Positions 25,306 to 33,344 of a DNA stretch of 64,000 nt are shown here, piece after piece (within the stretch, counting starts at the first letter, position 1; every line of letters starts with the position of its first letter). The stretch is from positions 3,530-67,529 of the forward strand of contig CAZUXM010000010.1 of the NCBI GenBank assembly GCA_964624635.1, written 5' to 3'. The position numbers and the translations under genes were made by a program. The notes under the pieces were generated by a model. It ran no database searches. It was given only the letters and a program-made list of their open reading frames with translations, and was not told the DNA's origin. This stretch comes from JANWKQ01 sp964624635. GTDB taxonomy: Bacteria; Bacteroidota; Bacteroidia; CAIKAF01.

Positions 25306-26460
25306 TCAAACTTTCATAAGTTTTTCAGCCGCTTTTTCAAGGGTTTCATTTTCCTTCGCAAAACATAAACGCAAATAATGGTTATCTACCTGATTGCTAT
25401 AAAAAACGGACATAGGAATAGGAGCAACACCATGTTCTTTTGTTAAACGAATGGCATAATCTACATCTTTTTCATCTGTAATTTTTTCGTAGGATACCAA
25501 TTGAAAATATGAGCCATGCACCGGTTTTAAAACAAACCTTGACCCTTTCAATAATTTTTTAAAATAATCTCTTTTTTCCTGATAAAAATTACCCAATTCC
25601 AGATACAAAGAGGTGTCTTTTAGCAACTCTGCATACGCCGCTTGGATGGGAGTATTTACACAAAACACATTGTACTGATGTACTTTTCTAAATTCTACCA
25701 TTAAGTTTTCAGGTGCCAACACATAACCAATTTTCCAGCCTGTTGTGTGGTATGTTTTTCCGAAGGAAGAAACAATAATACTACGTTTCGCTAATTCAGG
25801 GAAACGGGCTACACTTTGGTGCTCTACTTTATCAAAAATAATATGCTCATACACTTCGTCACTGATTACAATAATGTCTTTGTCTTTGACCAGTTTTTGC
25901 AATTTGGTCATATCCGCTGCTGATAAAATAGACCCTGTTGGATTATGGGGTGTGTTAATGATGATCATTTTTGTTTTGGCACTCATCAACTTTTTTATAT
26001 CCTCCCAATTCACGGTAAAGTTTACATCATCCAGTTTTGCAAATTTGGGCACACCACCACAAAGCTCAATTGCGGGAACATAACAGTCATACGCCGGTTC
26101 AATAATGATTACCTCATCTCCTTCACGAATAAAAGCGGCTATTGCCGTAAAAATAGCCTGTGTCGCTCCCGCCGTAACTGTAATCTCTTTGTCGGGGTCG
26201 TAATTGGCTGAATAAAGCTCCGTCGTTTTTTTAGCGATCATGTCACGTAAAACAGGATGCCCTTGCATGGGGCAGTATTGATTCATTCCTTTTTTCATGG
26301 CATCCGTTACCAATTCTATGAGTTTTGGATGGGTATTAAAATCAGGAAATCCCTGTGATAAATTAATAGCATTGTGCTCTCTGGCCAATGCACTCATCGT
26401 AGTAAAAATGGTAGTTTTTACTCTGGGTAATTTTGAAACAATGTTTCCTGGAAATAGCAT
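25306..26460 (-). CDS. Class I/II aminotransferase, methionine aminotransferase-like (YbdL type)
   Basis: PLP enzyme of 384 residues. The Schiff-base Lys235 is in SSFGKTYHTTGWK, the substrate/PLP loop NTPHNPTGSILS is near 169-180, DEVYEH near 201-206, and the C-terminal arginine region is LRLCFAKE. YbdL and related glutamine transaminase K/KAT enzymes share these features, including the N-terminal NLSQGFPDFNTHP. Flanked in one operon by radA (9 bp upstream) and the omega-amidase (1 bp downstream). The link to the amidase supports a role in transaminating keto-methylthiobutyrate or aromatic keto acids with glutamine or methionine. Confidence 0.87.
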   Translation of the reverse strand: MLFPGNIVSKLPRVKTTIFTTMSALAREHNAINLSQGFPDFNTHPKLIELVTDAMKKGMNQYCPMQGHPVLRDMIAKKTTELYSANYDPDKEITVTAGATQAIFTAIAAFIREGDEVIIIEPAYDCYVPAIELCGGVPKFAKLDDVNFTVNWEDIKKLMSAKTKMIIINTPHNPTGSILSAADMTKLQKLVKDKDIIVISDEVYEHIIFDKVEHQSVARFPELAKRSIIVSSFGKTYHTTGWKIGYVLAPENLMVEFRKVHQYNVFCVNTPIQAAYAELLKDTSLYLELGNFYQEKRDYFKKLLKGSRFVLKPVHGSYFQLVSYEKITDEKDVDYAIRLTKEHGVAPIPMSVFYSNQVDNHYLRLCFAKENETLEKAAEKLMKV

Positions 26461-26469
26461 AAGGTTGGG

Positions 26470-27843
26470 TTATGAATAAAAAAGGTGTTTATATAATTCT
26501 TCTACTTTGTTTAATCCAACTACTTTGATGTTGGTTTTGCCCAAATTCAATCCTTTGGTATTAAATTTAGATACAAATATGGTTTTGAAGCCTAACTTTT
26601 CAGCTTCTGATATTCTTTGTTCTATTCTGGTAACAGGACGCACCTCTCCGGTAAGACCTACTTCCCCTGCAAAACAAAATTCGGGGTTCACCGAAACGTT
26701 TTCGTTGCTTGATAAGATGGCTGAAATCACCGCTAAATCCATAGCCGGGTCCTCCACTTTAATTCCACCTGTTAAATTTAAGAATACATCCTTGATACTC
26801 AGTTGAAAACCGCATCTTTTCTCAAGAACTGCTAAAAGCATATTTAACCGTCGGGTATCAAATCCGGTGGCCGATCTTTGGGGTGTTCCGTACACTGCTG
26901 TTGATACCAAAGCCTGTATCTCCAGCAGGATGGGGCGTATTCCTTCCATCGTTACACATACTGAGGTGCCACTCAAATTTTCTTCCTTATCGGGTATCAA
27001 AATACCTGAAGGATTCTCCACTTCCCGTAAGCCTTCTGATGCCATTTCGTAAATACCTATCTCTGAGGTACTTCCGAATCTATTTTTGCTTGCACGGAGG
27101 ATGCGGAACAGGTGATTTCGGTCTCCTTCGAATTGGAGAACCACGTCTACCATATGTTCCAGTACTTTGGGTCCGGCAATACTTCCATCTTTGGTAATAT
27201 GACCAATCAAGAATACGGGAATTCCTGTCGTTTTTGCCAGTTTTAATAGTTGACCTGCACATTCACGTATTTGGGAGATACTTCCGGCTGAAGATTCTAT
27301 CAATCCTGTATATAAAGTTTGAATTGAGTCAATGATAATTACCTCAGCTGGATGATTGGATAATTGGGTAAGGATATTTTCCATCACTACTTCCGTTAAT
27401 ACAAAAAGTTGATCGTTATTGGCGGCAATCCTATTGGCACGTAATTTTATTTGTTGATCACTTTCTTCACCCGAGATATATAATACTTTTTTCCCTTGTA
27501 GGTTAAGTGCCAATTGAAGCATCAATGTACTTTTTCCAATACCGGGTTCACCTCCTAATAATACGAGTGATCCATTGACAATTCCTCCTCCTAATACTCT
27601 ATTAAGTTCATTACTGTAAGTAACTATTCGGTCTTCTTCTTTAAATTGAATCTCATCAATGGCAATGGGCTTATTGTTTTGTTGACGAACAGAGCCAACA
27701 CTTTGTTTGGAAGTCCCTCCTTTATTCACCAACTCTTCCACATATGTATTCCATGCTCCGCAAGCGGGACATTTCCCCACCCATTTAGGAGATTCTGCAC
27801 CGCATGATTGACAAAAAAATACTGATTTTACCTTGACAGCCAT
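26470..27843 (-). CDS. radA: DNA repair protein RadA
   Basis: RecA-like helicase that extends D-loops in recombination. 457 residues, full length. The N-terminal C4 zinc finger has FFCQSCG and KCPACGAW (about 10-31), Walker A GGEPGIGKST is at 97-106, the RadA-specific KNRFG motif at 253-257, and the C-terminal third is the Lon-protease-like domain (FAGEVGLTGEVRPV). It leads a three-gene minus-strand run with the aminotransferase and omega-amidase, with which it has no obvious functional tie. Confidence 0.97.
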   Translation of the reverse strand: MAVKVKSVFFCQSCGAESPKWVGKCPACGAWNTYVEELVNKGGTSKQSVGSVRQQNNKPIAIDEIQFKEEDRIVTYSNELNRVLGGGIVNGSLVLLGGEPGIGKSTLMLQLALNLQGKKVLYISGEESDQQIKLRANRIAANNDQLFVLTEVVMENILTQLSNHPAEVIIIDSIQTLYTGLIESSAGSISQIRECAGQLLKLAKTTGIPVFLIGHITKDGSIAGPKVLEHMVDVVLQFEGDRNHLFRILRASKNRFGSTSEIGIYEMASEGLREVENPSGILIPDKEENLSGTSVCVTMEGIRPILLEIQALVSTAVYGTPQRSATGFDTRRLNMLLAVLEKRCGFQLSIKDVFLNLTGGIKVEDPAMDLAVISAILSSNENVSVNPEFCFAGEVGLTGEVRPVTRIEQRISEAEKLGFKTIFVSKFNTKGLNLGKTNIKVVGLNKVEELYKHLFYS

Positions 27844-27916
27844 TTGTCAAGATTACAAAAGTGAGAAGTAAAATAAAAAAAAAGAAATTAACTGCTTTGA
27901 CAGATATTTTAGCAAA

Positions 27917-28291
27917 TTACCTATATAAATCACGTTGTATAAACCCACCGTAATCTTCAGTTCCAACAACTAGCTCTTCATAATTGATTTTTACAATAAT
28001 CCACTGTCCGTTCATTGGAATATTTCTATCCTGAATATCTGTTCCTTTAATTTTAATCACATTATGCGTGCCATCAGGGAACATTTCATAGGTACCTGTA
28101 TCTTGAATACCAGTAGTAAGATTGTAAAAAGTAACTTGACCTCCTTCTTCAAAATTCCAACGCATATCATGTTGAAGCGGATCTACCTGATTAGCATATT
28201 GCCATTGGCCCAATACTTGTTGGGGAGCTTCTCCTAAGCAACTGGTTGAAATAATAGCTACTAATAAGAGTCCTGGGATAAGCTTTTTCAT
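27917..28291 (-). CDS. Small lipoprotein, lipocalin-like, unknown
   Basis: 124 residues from ATG 28291. The lipoprotein signal is MKKLIPGLLLVAIISTSC, with Cys18 as the lipid-modified residue. An in-frame ATG upstream at 28357 would bury this signal behind 22 residues and overlaps the promoter, so I reject it. The mature part contains VLGQWQY, GGQVTFYN and TGTYEMFPDG, the strand pattern of small lipocalin-like domains common in Bacteroidota. Function unknown. It has its own promoter. Confidence 0.75.
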   Translation of the reverse strand: MKKLIPGLLLVAIISTSCLGEAPQQVLGQWQYANQVDPLQHDMRWNFEEGGQVTFYNLTTGIQDTGTYEMFPDGTHNVIKIKGTDIQDRNIPMNGQWIIVKINYEELVVGTEDYGGFIQRDLYR

Positions 28292-28326
28292 AAATCTTGA
28301 TTTTATGATTTTGGTATAGTTATGTA

Positions 28327-28357
28327 CAAATATAACCGATTTTTGGTTTATGAACAA
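28327..28357 (-). promoter_or_regulatory. Promoter for the lipoprotein gene
   Basis: On the minus strand TTG (complement of 28355-28357), 20-bp spacer, TATATTTG (complement of 28327-28334): a good -33/-7 pair, 35 bp before the ATG at 28291. Confidence 0.6.
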
Positions 28358-28361
28358 GTTT

Positions 28362-29417
28362 TTAGCCCTTGTCTAGCTCCATAGGTTTATAGTTTCTATT
28401 AAATATGGGTATCAGCATCATAACAATCACCCCAACAGAAAGTATCATAATTTCCTGCGCCCCCCATATAATCCACCCCAAGGCATTACCTGTTCCTGCA
28501 TCCACTCCTCCAAACTGATCCAGACCAACGATAATCCTTACAACAATTGGAAATAACCCCAATCCATTAGGCGTGCCCATAATGGCAAAAGTTCCGAATA
28601 TCATAATCATAAACGGAGCCCACGGACTGGCTGATGCTGTTTGAGGTAAGGAAAAAAAGCATACCCAAGTCATTAAAAAGTACAAACCCCAAATAGCTAA
28701 TGAATAGAATAAGAACAATCCTTTTTTCTTAATGAGTAAGGTTGACTTTAATCCTGCCCAAAACCCCTTGATAATACCTACCATTTTTCCATAAATTTTT
28801 CCAATGAATTTGTTCTTTCTGAATAAAAACAAAACCGCAAATATCAATATTCCAAATCCTACTAATAAATACTTCCAGTATTTCATGAAAAACCCGGGTT
28901 CTTTTGGTTCTCCCTTTCCTAACATAAACTGATCAATAGCTGCTTGAATAGAAGCTGAAAGACTGGTAAATGTTTCATTACTAAATACAAAAATTCCACC
29001 CAAAAATAGCCCGAAAAATAACAGGTCAACAGCTCTTTCGGCAACCACTGTTCCCAATGATTTTTCTACAGGAATCTTTTCGTAATTTCTTAAAATGGCA
29101 CAACGCGTTACTTCGCCTAAACGAGGCACCATGGCATTAAAAAAATACATATTCATTACCGCAAAAAACAAGTTAGATGTTCGGGGTTTGTACCCAAAAG
29201 GCTCAATAATCAACTTCCAACGTAATGCTCTTACATAATGGGCCAGTGTGCCTATAAGAATAGATACTATGAGCCATAAATAGTTAGCCTTTGAAATACC
29301 TTCCCAGAAAGAGGATTTTTCATCATCAGGCATACTATTATACACCCAGTAGGTAACAAATATACCCAGGCTAAAAAAAAGAATAATCTTAAGGGCCTCC
29401 TTAAGTTTTTTACTCAC
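28362..29417 (-). CDS. Flippase-like integral membrane protein (LPG synthase TM / YbhN family)
   Basis: 351 residues with about eight hydrophobic segments. The family block near residues 90-125 (FFNAMVPRLGEVTRCAIL, then ERAVDLLFF) is the signature of the lysylphosphatidylglycerol-synthase TM / UPF0104 family. The soluble MprF synthase domain is absent, so it is a stand-alone transmembrane module; lipid flipping is proposed for the family but its substrate here is unknown. The start is GTG at 29417, 4 bp after the panD stop, in one operon with panD. Confidence 0.87.
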   Translation of the reverse strand: MSKKLKEALKIILFFSLGIFVTYWVYNSMPDDEKSSFWEGISKANYLWLIVSILIGTLAHYVRALRWKLIIEPFGYKPRTSNLFFAVMNMYFFNAMVPRLGEVTRCAILRNYEKIPVEKSLGTVVAERAVDLLFFGLFLGGIFVFSNETFTSLSASIQAAIDQFMLGKGEPKEPGFFMKYWKYLLVGFGILIFAVLFLFRKNKFIGKIYGKMVGIIKGFWAGLKSTLLIKKKGLFLFYSLAIWGLYFLMTWVCFFSLPQTASASPWAPFMIMIFGTFAIMGTPNGLGLFPIVVRIIVGLDQFGGVDAGTGNALGWIIWGAQEIMILSVGVIVMMLIPIFNRNYKPMELDKG

Positions 29418-29421
29418 TGCG

Positions 29422-29775
29422 TTATTTAATTAGTTTATTAGTTTTTTCATCGGGAAAAATAACCCATGGTTGATGTGTTTTAGCTTTCTCAAAATCCATC
29501 AACGCGTAAGAAAATATCAATAATATATCTCCTTCCTGAACCTTACGTGCAGCTGCTCCATTCAAACATATCATTCCGCTGCCTCTGGTTCCTTTTATCA
29601 CATAGGTTTCCAGTCTTTCCCCATTATTATTATTTACTATCTGCACCTTCTCATTTTCTATCAGATTGGCAGCGTCCATTAAATCCTCATCAATGGTAAC
29701 TGATCCTATATAATTCAAATTAGACTCTGTAACTGTTACCCTGTGGATTTTTGATTTTAATACCTGTATCATCAT
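29422..29775 (-). CDS. panD: Aspartate 1-decarboxylase
   Basis: Pyruvoyl enzyme that makes beta-alanine for pantothenate. The self-cleavage site is Gly24-Ser25 in YIGSVTID; the serine becomes the pyruvoyl group. NGAAARKVQEGDILLIFSYA is the conserved C-terminal half. 117 residues, normal. Two adjacent ATG codons are possible starts (29775, 29772). Downstream in the same operon is the flippase-like gene; panC lies 300 bp upstream on the same strand. Confidence 0.96.
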   Translation of the reverse strand: MMIQVLKSKIHRVTVTESNLNYIGSVTIDEDLMDAANLIENEKVQIVNNNNGERLETYVIKGTRGSGMICLNGAAARKVQEGDILLIFSYALMDFEKAKTHQPWVIFPDEKTNKLIK

Positions 29776-30074
29776 AGCGGTACAAATTTAGTGAATAAAT
29801 GCAATTAGGGTAATAAGGGTTAAGGATTAACAATAATTATTGATTTGGGTCAAACAAGTGGTTATTTGTTCAAAAATGAATGTTGTAGGCTGTAGAGACG
29901 GTCCATGGACCGTCTGTGCAAACATAATATAACCTAAATGACTATTGCTATATTAAGCTAATATTTTTACGCTACCTGCCCCAAAATAGAAGTAATGATT
30001 TATTATATATGCAGCCCGGGCGAAATGGCACCCCACAGCACTGAACATCAGTAACACTTGCGAAATAAAGCTGC
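29776..30074. other. Gene-free stretch between panC and panD
   Basis: No ORF or conserved coding pattern seen. It contains a 20-bp palindrome (29896-29915) and a higher-GC tail (about 30010-30064, including GCCCGGGC) unlike its surroundings, possibly the trace of a decayed repeat. No terminator with a clear T-run was found for panC. Confidence 0.5.
29896..29915. repeat. Perfect palindrome, REP-like
   Basis: AGACGGTCCA followed by its exact reverse complement TGGACCGTCT. The preceding GTAG makes it resemble the dispersed GTAGAGACG...CGTC palindromes seen in several bacterial phyla. Only one copy is visible here and the right arm is one-sided beyond the 20 bp. Confidence 0.7.
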
Positions 30075-30914
30075 CTATAGAGGCATATTATCAATTAATC
30101 TCACCTCTCCTGCATAAAAAGCGGTAAATACACGAATATTTTTGTGTTTGCTGGGATCCTCCACCAACTCTAGAGTATCAGCATCTGCCAATTCAATATA
30201 CTCACATTTTAAATGCTCAATCTTATTTACAGATTTAGTAAACCAGTCTTTTGCTTCTTGAACCGTTTTATCTTTCAGCTTTTCATTGATCTTTTTTAAA
30301 AGGGCAGGTACTTTCACGGCACTGTTATATTCATCAGGCAATAATCTCATATTACGACTGCTCATGGCAAGTCCTTTATCATCACGGATGGTTTCAACAC
30401 CTTGTATCTTGATATGTGGCAAATGTTGTGCTGTAATTTTTTTGATAACCATATATTGTTGGTAATCCTTTAATCCAAAAAAAGCCACATCGGGTTGAAT
30501 AATCTCAAAAAAGCGCATAACCACATTGGCTACTCCCTGAAAATGTCCTGGACGAAAAGGCCCTTCCATTACCTCGTTTAAATGCCCCAGATCATAGTTT
30601 CTTGGTTCTGATTGACCATATACCTGCTCATAGTTAGGATTGAACAATAAATGACAATCGATTTCCTCTAACATTTGGGTATCTCTGGCTATGGTATTGG
30701 GATATTTTTTAAAATCATCAGGATTATTGAATTGCAAAGGATTGACAAAAATGCTGCAAACCACCGTATCTGTAGCCATTAATGCACGTTCTATAAGTGC
30801 CATATGACCTTGATGAAGGGCTCCCATAGTGGGTACTAATCCAACTTTTTTACCCTGGCTGCGTATAAAGTTTATCTCAGCATGAATCTGACCGGATGAT
30901 TGAAATACTTTCAT
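30075..30914 (-). CDS. panC: Pantoate--beta-alanine ligase
   Basis: ATP-dependent condensation of pantoate and beta-alanine. 279 residues. LVPTMGALHQGHMALI (about 26-41) holds the HIGH-like ATP site, SIFVNPLQFN is pantoate binding, FRPGHFQGVANVV and DVAFFGLKDYQQ are conserved, and AMSSRNMRL is the KMSKS-like loop. Divergent from the GT5-like gene; panD follows after a 300-bp gap. Confidence 0.97.
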   Translation of the reverse strand: MKVFQSSGQIHAEINFIRSQGKKVGLVPTMGALHQGHMALIERALMATDTVVCSIFVNPLQFNNPDDFKKYPNTIARDTQMLEEIDCHLLFNPNYEQVYGQSEPRNYDLGHLNEVMEGPFRPGHFQGVANVVMRFFEIIQPDVAFFGLKDYQQYMVIKKITAQHLPHIKIQGVETIRDDKGLAMSSRNMRLLPDEYNSAVKVPALLKKINEKLKDKTVQEAKDWFTKSVNKIEHLKCEYIELADADTLELVEDPSKHKNIRVFTAFYAGEVRLIDNMPL

Positions 30915-30984
30915 CTAAATTGTGTAGGGGGCTTGTGAATAGGGCGTTACATGCTCTTTTAGGGGTTGCGAATGTAAAGATTAT

Positions 30985-31016
30985 TTTGAAATTAACGGCT
31001 TTTTTTGTTAATTTTG
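30985..31016 (+). promoter_or_regulatory. Promoter for the GT5-like gene
   Basis: TTTG (30985-30988), 20-bp spacer, TAATTTTG (31009-31016): both Bacteroidota elements at good spacing. The resulting leader is about 80 nt, longer than for most genes here. Confidence 0.65.
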
Positions 31017-31105
31017 CAGTACACTTATGAACAGATCACTTGTTTATATCTGTTTCGTTCTTTAATAACCGACTAGTCTATAACGATAAAACACATAATT
31101 TCTAT

Positions 31106-31930
31106 ATGGAAAAACGCAAGGTGCTCTTTATTTCTCAGGAAATGATACCGTACATGACAAATGAAAACGAAATTACCCGAATGAGCAGAATGGTTCCACA
31201 GGGTGTTCAAGAGCAAGGATTTGAAATAAGAACTTTTATGCCAAGATTTGGGTGTATCAACGAAAGAAGACACCAGCTACATGAAGTGATTCGCCTCTCA
31301 GGAATGAATATCGTTGTTAACGACTCTGACCAACCTCTTATTATTAAAGTGGCGTCAATCCCAACTGCACGTATGCAGGTTTACTTTATTGATAATGAAG
31401 AGTATTTTCAACGTAAAACCACTCTAAACGATGATAAAGGACAGTTTCATGCTGATAATGATGAAAGAGCCATTTTCTACATTAAAGGAGTATTTGAAAC
31501 CGTAAAAAAACTTGGATGGTCTCCTGATGTTATCCACTGTCATGGTTGGATGGCTTCATTGGTTTCTGTTTACCTTAAAAATGTATACAAAAACGATCCT
31601 ATTTTTGCGAATGCAAAAGTGGTCATGTCATTATATAACTCTGATGAGTTTGAAGGCGAATTAAATACCGGTTTCGGTAAAAAAGTGTTGATGGATGAAA
31701 TGACTCCAGAACACTATAAAGTAACCAAACCAACATATGCCAACGTAATCAATGAAGGTATCCGTTATGCTGATGCGGTTGCTATTGGGAACGACAAAAT
31801 CAACAAAGACATTGAGAAATACTTGAAAACTTCAGACGTGAAGAAAGTAAATTACAACCCGGATGAAGATTATGTAGGTCCTATGTTGACTCTTTACAAT
31901 GAGCTAATCGAGGATTCGGTATTGGCTTGA
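31106..31930 (+). CDS. Single-domain glycogen/starch synthase-like protein (GT5 N-terminal half)
   Basis: 274 residues from ATG 31106, chosen because KRKVLFISQEMIPY is the family's N-terminal strand; the frame upstream to 31040 looks untranslated. It matches the N-terminal Rossmann half of GlgA: LFISQEMIPY, then VIHCHGWMASLVSVYLK (about 145-161) and YADAVAIGN. The C-terminal ADP-glucose half is absent, and the K-x-G-G motif of true synthases is replaced by TNENE. So it is probably not a working glycogen synthase. Such short versions are annotated widely in Bacteroidota and often lie beside panC, DUF4270 and glmS genes, as here. Confidence 0.82.
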   Translation: MEKRKVLFISQEMIPYMTNENEITRMSRMVPQGVQEQGFEIRTFMPRFGCINERRHQLHEVIRLSGMNIVVNDSDQPLIIKVASIPTARMQVYFIDNEEYFQRKTTLNDDKGQFHADNDERAIFYIKGVFETVKKLGWSPDVIHCHGWMASLVSVYLKNVYKNDPIFANAKVVMSLYNSDEFEGELNTGFGKKVLMDEMTPEHYKVTKPTYANVINEGIRYADAVAIGNDKINKDIEKYLKTSDVKKVNYNPDEDYVGPMLTLYNELIEDSVLA

Positions 31931-31982
31931 AATAAAAAATCATAATTTCTTATAGTATATACTTATCTGCAGAGATTTTCGT

Positions 31983-31990
31983 TAGCTTTG
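31983..31990 (+). promoter_or_regulatory. -7 element (TAGCTTTG) before the DUF4270 gene
   Basis: TAGCTTTG fits TAnnTTTG and ends 13 bp before the ATG at 32004. No convincing -33 partner. Confidence 0.5.
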
Positions 31991-32003
31991 CAGATACTTT
32001 TTT

Positions 32004-33338
32004 ATGAAGAGGCTGAATATTTTTTTAGTGTGGTTGGTTGGTATATCTATTACCCTCGTTTCGTGTACAACAGAGAATGACCCCAATAATGGTATAATTC
32101 CCGTATCAGATTCATTACAACTCAGATTTACTGATACTACTACTTTACAGGCACATATTGTGCAGGATGATACTTTAAGGACCGATAATACCGACAGAGG
32201 AATTCTGGGAAGCTATCATGATCCTATTTTTGGAAGAACCACTTCTTCGTTTTACTCTACTTTTACAAGTTCTCAATCATTTATTGGTAATAGCTCATAC
32301 ATTTTAGACTCTGTAATCCTCACCCTTCGTGCTGATGGAGGATATGGAGATCTAAGCAAATTCACTGGCTACCAGGTATTGCAGGTATTTGAAGTCACCG
32401 AAACCATTGGAACCGCTCCAGCGACCGGCTACAATTCAACCGATAGTTTTGATTGTGCTCCAGTACCCTTAGCGACCTTTGGTTTTGCTCCTCAATTCTT
32501 TTCACAAGGTACAGAACCTGCTGCTATCCGTATAAAACTCAACACCTCATTTGGTAATCGATTTTTTAATAATGATACCATCAATGCTACCAACCTCAAT
32601 GAATATTTAAAAGGTATATATGTACGCATTGATCCTTCAATCTATAATATACAAGGTATAGGCAATGGAGGTATTGTTTACTTCAAATTGAACAATGATG
32701 TTTCTGCACTTAAAGTGCACTATCATGAATGTCCAACATGTACTACAGCTGCTGAAAGAAGAACTGTAAAATTCCCCATGAGTTCCTCTGCCAATAAACG
32801 CATTAATATATTCAGGCATAATTATACCAATGCAGATGCTGCATTTATGGCTAAACTGAATGATACAAACAATACTGTAGCATCTGATAAACTATATATA
32901 CAATCACTACAAGGTATACGTATTAAAGTAAAAATGCCTTATTTAAAAAGTTACCTTGATTCAGGCGATGTAATTGTGAACAGAGCTGAATTTATTATTC
33001 CGGTGGATCCTTCACAAAACTATCAATTGTATAAAGAGCCTGCCAATATTATGGCATACACGCTAAATAGTTCAGGCCAGGTAAGATTAATGGATGATAT
33101 ATTTTATGTGTATTATGATTCATACTATAATACCGCCACTCAGGAATATAAAATTGTTTTAACTCAATATGTTCAACAGGTATTAAATGGGGGTAATGTC
33201 CCTTCAGAATTTTATTTTGACATACCTGTACTCGCAAAAAATACGGATGCGTTTAGGTTAGTCATTAACTCGCCTGAGCACTTCACCAAACCCATGAAAT
33301 TGAATTTAACTTATACCCGAATACCTACTACTCTATAA
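32004..33338 (+). CDS. DUF4270 lipoprotein
   Basis: 444 residues. Lipoprotein signal with the lipobox around LVSC, lipid-modified Cys at residue 21. The mature part begins with the features of DUF4270: GILGSYHDPIFGRTTSSFYS near 68-87 and YILDSVILTLR near 100. It is a large beta-rich surface or periplasmic lipoprotein restricted to Bacteroidota; function is not established. It precedes glmS by 6 bp, so both may be co-transcribed. Confidence 0.88.
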   Translation: MKRLNIFLVWLVGISITLVSCTTENDPNNGIIPVSDSLQLRFTDTTTLQAHIVQDDTLRTDNTDRGILGSYHDPIFGRTTSSFYSTFTSSQSFIGNSSYILDSVILTLRADGGYGDLSKFTGYQVLQVFEVTETIGTAPATGYNSTDSFDCAPVPLATFGFAPQFFSQGTEPAAIRIKLNTSFGNRFFNNDTINATNLNEYLKGIYVRIDPSIYNIQGIGNGGIVYFKLNNDVSALKVHYHECPTCTTAAERRTVKFPMSSSANKRINIFRHNYTNADAAFMAKLNDTNNTVASDKLYIQSLQGIRIKVKMPYLKSYLDSGDVIVNRAEFIIPVDPSQNYQLYKEPANIMAYTLNSSGQVRLMDDIFYVYYDSYYNTATQEYKIVLTQYVQQVLNGGNVPSEFYFDIPVLAKNTDAFRLVINSPEHFTKPMKLNLTYTRIPTTL

Positions 33339-33344
33339 AATACT

